A stretch of 8,572 bases of DNA from JAVEWJ01 sp034004605 (GTDB lineage Bacteria > Patescibacteriota > Gracilibacteria > UBA1369 > LOWO2-01-FULL-3): contig JAVEWJ010000009.1 of NCBI GenBank assembly GCA_034004605.1, positions 1 through 8,572 of the forward strand, given 5' to 3'. Of this stretch, positions 4,909 through 8,572 are shown piece after piece (the stretch's first letter is position 1; each line of letters begins with the position of its first letter). Position numbers and translations under genes: made by a program. The notes under the pieces are model-generated. The model was not told the DNA's origin, did not search any database, and worked only from the letters and a program-made list of their open reading frames with translations.

Positions 4909-5706
4909 TTATTTTTCCAAACCGATAAGTTTAATAAGGTTTGAAACTTGCTTATGATAGGCTTTCGGATAAGAAAAAGCGTACACAATTGAGTTGAGTT
5001 TTACAGTAAGAAATGCCGTTTCTTCACGAAGTGTGTCGTTCATATAATAAGAAGCTTTTCCAAATTGATTTGTTTCGTTTATTGAAACATTTGAAGAACT
5101 TTCACACTTTTCTTTGAGAAGTAAGTAAATCGCAGAAACATCTATGCCTGTATCCGGTGAGAAAATATAAACTTTTGCATATAGTAAGGCATCATCGCGA
5201 ATAATGTATTTTTTCTTTATCACATTTTTCATATCACCGACGTAGACCGTCTTATAAAGCATGTCGTCGTTCTTTTCCTCTTCAAAAAACGCAGTCACGA
5301 ACCCGGCAGCTCTAAGCTGATCTTCGCGTAGATACGGGTTTATCTGTGATGTCGTAACATTTATATCTTCAAAATCAGGAAGGGAATTTGTTGTAGAAGA
5401 GTTGTCTTCAAAATTTAGCTCGGATTGCGTTTCACCGAGCTTTACTTCTTCATTTCCTTCTTCAACTACAGCAACAATTGCAGAATTTGTATTTGTATTT
5501 TGCTCGGACATTTGGTCATCATAGTACTCCACAACGGTCATTTCAGAGGTGGAAACATCAGCTCCAAGTTTATTAAGAGTGTCTGTCTTTACATCATCCG
5601 CTCCACTTGAAAACCATGAAGGAACATATTCGGAAAATACAACTTGAGCCACCATTATGACTACAACAATTGCCAATATTGTAGAAAAAATCTGAAAATT
5701 TCGCAT
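4909..5706 (-). CDS. Unrecognised membrane-anchored protein between nusG and rplK
   Basis: The product has 265 residues and no family I recognise. Residues 8-24 form one strongly hydrophobic helix after a short MRNFQIF start, consistent with an uncleaved signal anchor. Residues about 36-125 are acidic and rich in Ser, Thr, Asn, Glu and Asp with no hydrophobic core, which looks like a disordered linker. Residues about 126-265 look folded, with alternating strands and helices (LRAAGFVTAFFEEE, MLYKTVYVGDM, LLYAKVYIFSP, IYLLLKEK, TAFLTVKLNSIVYAFSYP). The folded domain is therefore probably presented outside the membrane. It starts 12 nt after nusG and is followed by a terminator, so it is the last gene of a secE-nusG-orf265 unit. 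Its place beside secE suggests, but does not show, a link to protein export. The single Cys201 is not in a lipobox. Confidence 0.85.
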   Translation of the reverse strand: MRNFQIFSTILAIVVVIMVAQVVFSEYVPSWFSSGADDVKTDTLNKLGADVSTSEMTVVEYYDDQMSEQNTNTNSAIVAVVEEGNEEVKLGETQSELNFEDNSSTTNSLPDFEDINVTTSQINPYLREDQLRAAGFVTAFFEEEKNDDMLYKTVYVGDMKNVIKKKYIIRDDALLYAKVYIFSPDTGIDVSAIYLLLKEKCESSSNVSINETNQFGKASYYMNDTLREETAFLTVKLNSIVYAFSYPKAYHKQVSNLIKLIGLEK

Positions 5707-5718
5707 TTTAACGCTTGA

Positions 5719-6264
5719 TTATTTCTTTTTGACTTGAGTGAAATCAAGTTCTACTGGCGTTTCTCGTCCGAAAATGGTAATAAGAACCTTAACTTTTCCC
5801 TTTTCCTCATCAACTGTATTGATAAGTCCATCGTAATTGATAAAAGGACCATCAAGCACTGTGACGTTATCTCCGACAGTGAAATTAATCTTAAATTTCG
5901 GCTCTGATTGCCCCATTTGTCGCTTGATGATCTTGTATTCTTCTGGGCGAACTGGAACGGGAACAGTGCCGGAACCGACGAAACCGGTAACATTCGGAGT
6001 ATTTCTTACGACATACCAACTATCATCGGTAACAATCATATCTACAAGCACATAACCGGGGAAAATCACTTTTTCCACGGTCACAGGTTGACCCTTTTTA
6101 ATTACAATTTGTTGCTCTTTTGGAACAACCACATCAAAAATCAAATCTTGCATTCCAAGTGATTCAATTCTTTGCATTAAAGCTTCACGAACGGCTTCCT
6201 CATAACCCGAATATGTGTGTATCACATACCAGTTTCTGCCGGTGCCGGATATTTGTCTTGCCAT
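5719..6264 (-). CDS. nusG: Transcription termination/antitermination factor NusG
   Basis: This full-length NusG has 181 residues. The N-terminal NGN domain shows WYVIHTYSGYEEAV (12-25), VPKEQQIVIKKG (48-59), FPGYVLVDM (68-76) and WYVVRNTPNVTGFVG (83-97). A linker follows, then the KOW domain from about 128 with FTVGDNVTVLDGPF and the end VELDFTQV. NusG binds the clamp of RNA polymerase, increases processivity and couples transcription to ribosomes or Rho. It begins 1 nt after the secE stop, which implies tight co-translation. The next gene downstream is the 265-residue membrane protein and not rplK, which departs from the common secE-nusG-rplK order. Confidence 0.97.
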   Translation of the reverse strand: MARQISGTGRNWYVIHTYSGYEEAVREALMQRIESLGMQDLIFDVVVPKEQQIVIKKGQPVTVEKVIFPGYVLVDMIVTDDSWYVVRNTPNVTGFVGSGTVPVPVRPEEYKIIKRQMGQSEPKFKINFTVGDNVTVLDGPFINYDGLINTVDEEKGKVKVLITIFGRETPVELDFTQVKKK

Positions 6265-6265
6265 A

Positions 6266-6469
6266 TTATTGGACTTTAATTTGTTTAATTAATTCTGTTA
6301 AACCAAGGTTGAATAAAATATCGAGTCCGGCCAAGAAAAGAGTGAGTGCCGAAGTGACTACCAAAACGATAATTGAAATTCTAATCGCTTGGGATTTCGT
6401 GGGCCAAACTACTTTTGTAAGCTCTTCAAAACTTGATCTTACGTAAGAAACAATACTGCTTTTACTCAT
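6266..6469 (-). CDS. secE: Preprotein translocase subunit SecE
   Basis: This is a short bacterial-type SecE of 67 residues. A basic amphipathic N-terminus holds the signature FEELTKVVWPTKSQA (14-28), then one transmembrane helix spans roughly 30-53. SecE clamps the two halves of SecY in the plasma-membrane SecYEG channel. It is the first gene of the unit, 1 nt before nusG, with a good promoter about 30 nt upstream. The leader is only about 23 nt and has no Shine-Dalgarno sequence before the ATG. The gene is divergent from the membrane-protein cluster that starts at 6583. Confidence 0.95.
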   Translation of the reverse strand: MSKSSIVSYVRSSFEELTKVVWPTKSQAIRISIIVLVVTSALTLFLAGLDILFNLGLTELIKQIKVQ

Positions 6470-6498
6470 ATAGGATAAATAATGCTATTGACCATCAA

Positions 6499-6528
6499 AA
6501 TATATCATCGCAAAACGCCAAATTGCAA
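6499..6528 (-). promoter_or_regulatory. Promoter of the secE-nusG unit
   Basis: On the minus strand there is TTGCAA (6528-6523), an 18-nt spacer ending in TGA, then TATATT (6504-6499). The TG one base upstream of the -10 makes it an extended -10 promoter. The start would be near 6492. Confidence 0.65.
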
Positions 6529-6548
6529 TGGATTTTTTCTATAAAAAA

Positions 6549-6557
6549 TGATAAAAT
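6549..6557 (+). promoter_or_regulatory. Extended -10 promoter of the membrane-protein cluster
   Basis: TGATAAAAT is an extended -10 element (TGn followed by TAAAAT, 5 of 6 consensus positions). There is no convincing -35 at 16-18 nt upstream, which extended -10 promoters can do without. It would give a leader of about 20 nt before the TTG at 6583, divergent from the secE promoter. Confidence 0.5.
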
Positions 6558-6582
6558 ATAAAGATTTAAAAACAAAAATAAA

Positions 6583-7548
6583 TTGTACGACAAAATAAAA
6601 AATTCACTTAATTATCTCACTACGGGAAATGGCACAATTACGCTTTTTCTATCACTTTTTATAATTTCATTAATTGAATATTGGTTTTTTGGCGTAGGCT
6701 ACGCAAGAGAGCTACTTCCGCTTGAGCCTTCCGAATATGTAAGGAGCGGAATAAATGTAGGCCCACAGGGTACATCCGGTCAAAAATTAGCCATAGATCT
6801 TGTGCTTCGGGGGCTTGGTTATGTGAAAGTTTTGACCGTAGTTGTCGGAGTACTGATTATTACTTTACAGGGGCTTAGGTTGGTGAAAGCCGCCGGAAAC
6901 GCTGAAGAGCTTACAAAAGTGAAAACCACACTCATTTATCTTGTTGTTGCTTTTGTGTTGATAAGTATGGGGCAGGATCTCGCGAAAATATTCGATATGT
7001 CCTCAGGATCTTTGCTTTCATCACCATCTGAAATTATAAAGCATGTTCAAATTTTCGATAAACAAGTTCAAGTAATCATAACATTTATCAAGTATTTTAT
7101 TGGAGCTGTTGCCACTTTGAATTTGGTTATTGCGGGAATAAAAATGGCTACACAAGGCGGGCAGGAAGAAGTAATCGGAGAACAAAAAAAACGAATTTAT
7201 GTTTCTGTAGCGGGACTTATCATGATAATTTTGGCACAGCCCGCGATTGAAAAAGTGTTTTACGTTACAGATAAACAAGCCTATTCGGGCGTCACCGGTG
7301 TAAATCCCACAATGAGTGTTAGCGGTGGAATTTCACAAGTGGTGGGAGTTACAAATTTTGTGATTTCATTTTTGGGCGTAATTTCAGTGTTGATGTTGGT
7401 CTATGCGGCATTTTTGTATGCATTATCCGGAGGAAACGAAGAACAAACGGGGAAAGCAAAAAAAATCCTACTTACAACAGTGATAGGTATGTTTGTAATA
7501 TTTGGAGCATTCGCATTGGTATCTACAATTATATCAGCCAAATTATGA
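6583..7548 (+). CDS. Membrane protein with three VirB2/TrbC-like two-helix repeats (first of pair)
   Basis: The product has 321 residues and about seven predicted membrane helices. The first (about 18-37) acts as signal anchor. Three helix-loop-helix units follow at about 79-134, 163-222 and 257-317. In each unit the loop between the helices is small, polar and alike: KAAGNAEELTKVK (102-114), TQGGQEEVIGEQKK (190-203), SGGNEEQTGKAKK (282-294). This is the pattern of VirB2/TrbC-type pilin-like proteins, which are normally single two-helix subunits; here three are joined. Charge distribution puts the conserved loops on the cytoplasmic side and the connectors (135-162, 223-256) outside. The TTG start at 6583 fits the promoter and reads into the first helix, and no ATG is nearby. 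The stop overlaps the next start by 4 nt (ATGA). The repeat structure is read directly; pilus or secretion function is inferred. Confidence 0.85.
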   Translation: MYDKIKNSLNYLTTGNGTITLFLSLFIISLIEYWFFGVGYARELLPLEPSEYVRSGINVGPQGTSGQKLAIDLVLRGLGYVKVLTVVVGVLIITLQGLRLVKAAGNAEELTKVKTTLIYLVVAFVLISMGQDLAKIFDMSSGSLLSSPSEIIKHVQIFDKQVQVIITFIKYFIGAVATLNLVIAGIKMATQGGQEEVIGEQKKRIYVSVAGLIMIILAQPAIEKVFYVTDKQAYSGVTGVNPTMSVSGGISQVVGVTNFVISFLGVISVLMLVYAAFLYALSGGNEEQTGKAKKILLTTVIGMFVIFGAFALVSTIISAKL

Positions 7549-8513
7549 AAATTCTAAAAAGTTTAGTCATATTGTTTCTCTTCCTAAACCTGGGTCTTAC
7601 AGCTTACTCTTCGGGTGTTCTTACTCCGGAAGAGCGGCTTTTGCAAATCGGGGGAGGTGGCGAAAATGGAATTTCTTCGTTTAATTATGGCCAACATCCG
7701 GATTCTCCGGCTGATTTTGAATATCAGGGTGTGGGTACTCTTTCAAGTCCGATTTATTTTGCAATCGACTTAATAAGGTACTTAACAAGCGGAATTGCAC
7801 TTCTCGTTGTTATTTTTATGGCTGTAAAGACAGTGGTAAGTTCATCAGAAGAAGATTACAAGACCGCAAAAACGGGAATATTTATGGGTATTGGTGGATT
7901 TTTTCTAATTCAAATAGCGGATTTTGTGGTGAAAAAAATATTTTTCGGAGAATTCGGAGAAGCTTTTGAAGATTCGATTTCAGCAAAGGAATACGCGACC
8001 GAAGGGGCATCTTTTATAAGAGGAATAATCGGCTGGGTAAACTTGTTTTTGGGTACTTTGATTGTTTTTGTGATAATTCTGAAGGGATTCAAGCTGGTCT
8101 CAAGTCCCGGAAGTGACGAAGAACTGACTTCAACCAAAAACCACCTGATTTATGCAATAATCGGTTTGATACTTGTGGCCTTATCCGAAGTGATTATTCG
8201 AGGTTTTATTTTTCCTGATGCCGGAGCTTCTTTGCCTGACGCGAAAGTCGGAAAAAGCATAATCGTATTGATAACGAATTATTTAAGCGGATTTATAGGA
8301 TTTATTGCCTTTGTTATGCTTTTCTACGCCGGATACCTTTATGTGGTTCAACAAGGTTCCGATGCCGCTCAGTCAAGAGTGAAAAATACGATTTTTGCAA
8401 GTGTGATAGCCATTCTTTTATCATTCGCGGCTTTTGCGATAGTGAATACTTTTATAAACATAGATTCAGCTCCTGCAAATACACAAACAACTCAACAAAT
8501 AACATCACCATAA
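7545..8513 (+). CDS. Membrane protein with three VirB2/TrbC-like two-helix repeats (second of pair)
   Basis: This 322-residue paralogue of the preceding protein has the same architecture. A signal peptide or anchor (5-20, ending LGLTAYSSG) leads to an exported stretch with a GGGG patch (36-39). Three two-helix units follow at about 71-133, 157-222 and 237-303. Inter-helix loops are VSSSEEDYKTAK (98-109), SSPGSDEELTSTK (186-198) and QQGSDAAQSRVK (269-280). The third unit (VMLFYAGYLYVV..., 257-268) is closest to the last unit of the upstream protein (LMLVYAAFLYAL). A Ser/Thr/Gln/Pro-rich tail (307-322) is predicted to be outside the membrane. The start overlaps the upstream stop as ATGA, so the two are probably made in equal amounts and could form a complex. 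Homology to VirB2-like pilins is inferred from pattern and not proven. Confidence 0.87.
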   Translation: MKILKSLVILFLFLNLGLTAYSSGVLTPEERLLQIGGGGENGISSFNYGQHPDSPADFEYQGVGTLSSPIYFAIDLIRYLTSGIALLVVIFMAVKTVVSSSEEDYKTAKTGIFMGIGGFFLIQIADFVVKKIFFGEFGEAFEDSISAKEYATEGASFIRGIIGWVNLFLGTLIVFVIILKGFKLVSSPGSDEELTSTKNHLIYAIIGLILVALSEVIIRGFIFPDAGASLPDAKVGKSIIVLITNYLSGFIGFIAFVMLFYAGYLYVVQQGSDAAQSRVKNTIFASVIAILLSFAAFAIVNTFINIDSAPANTQTTQQITSP

Positions 8514-8519
8514 AAAAAT

Positions 8520-8572
8520 ATGAAAACAAAACACCTACTTCTGATTGCGATTCTCTTATCGCTTTTCGTCAC
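8520..8572 (+). CDS. Start of a secreted or membrane protein gene (cut by window end)
   Basis: The ATG lies 6 nt after the stop of the previous gene, with an open frame to the window end (17 codons). The visible MKTKHLLLIAILLSLFV has two lysines followed by a continuous hydrophobic core, a typical signal peptide n- and h-region. It is probably the third member of the same operon. Nothing can be said about the mature protein. Confidence 0.65.
   Translation, partial: MKTKHLLLIAILLSLFV

Noticed and set aside
6120..6446. 108-codon plus-strand open frame across nusG and secE, and similar antisense frames over rplA, folD and orf265
   Set aside because: They run opposite well-supported conserved genes, have no family resemblance, and are explained by low GC and codon shadowing.
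1..8572. CRISPR arrays, insertion sequences, prophage or integrase genes
   Set aside because: No spaced direct repeats, transposase or integrase motifs, or terminal inverted repeats were seen on either strand.

Overview
The window looks like AT-rich, gene-dense bacterial chromosome from a small-genome lineage. The best guess is a Candidate Phyla Radiation (Patescibacteria) organism, possibly close to Peregrinibacteria. The reasons are compact short operons, highly diverged but complete housekeeping genes, a tRNA gene split by a group I intron, VirB2/TrbC-like multi-pass membrane proteins, and start codons with no recognisable Shine-Dalgarno sequence. TGA ends the tmk-like gene at a natural length, so the UGA=glycine code of Gracilibacteria/Absconditabacteria is not supported. 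The assignment is inference; no rRNA is present to settle it.

Layout. Positions 1-159 (minus strand) hold the 5' exon of a tRNA gene followed by the first 125 nt of a group I intron that runs off the window. Next comes a self-contained rpsT (S20) unit with its own promoter and terminator. A YtxH-like gene (plus) converges on and overlaps the end of a minus-strand dut-tmk-folD cluster, which supplies thymidylate and one-carbon functions. A 100-N assembly gap (2699-2798) removes the beginnings of both dut and a plus-strand DUF1385 membrane-protein gene. A shared hairpin terminator separates DUF1385 from rplA.

The block at 3599-6469 (minus) is the conserved secE-nusG-rplK-rplA region for protein export, transcription elongation and the ribosomal L1/L11 stalk. 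Here it is split by an unrecognised 265-residue membrane-anchored protein followed by an intrinsic terminator, and rplK-rplA has a promoter of its own.

Divergent from secE, on the plus strand, is a cluster of at least three genes. Two overlapping genes (6583-8513) each encode three consecutive two-helix membrane units resembling VirB2/TrbC pilin subunits joined into one chain. A third gene starts with a signal peptide and leaves the window. This paired triple-repeat architecture is the most unusual part of the window and may belong to an envelope or type IV secretion-like apparatus; that function is inferred.
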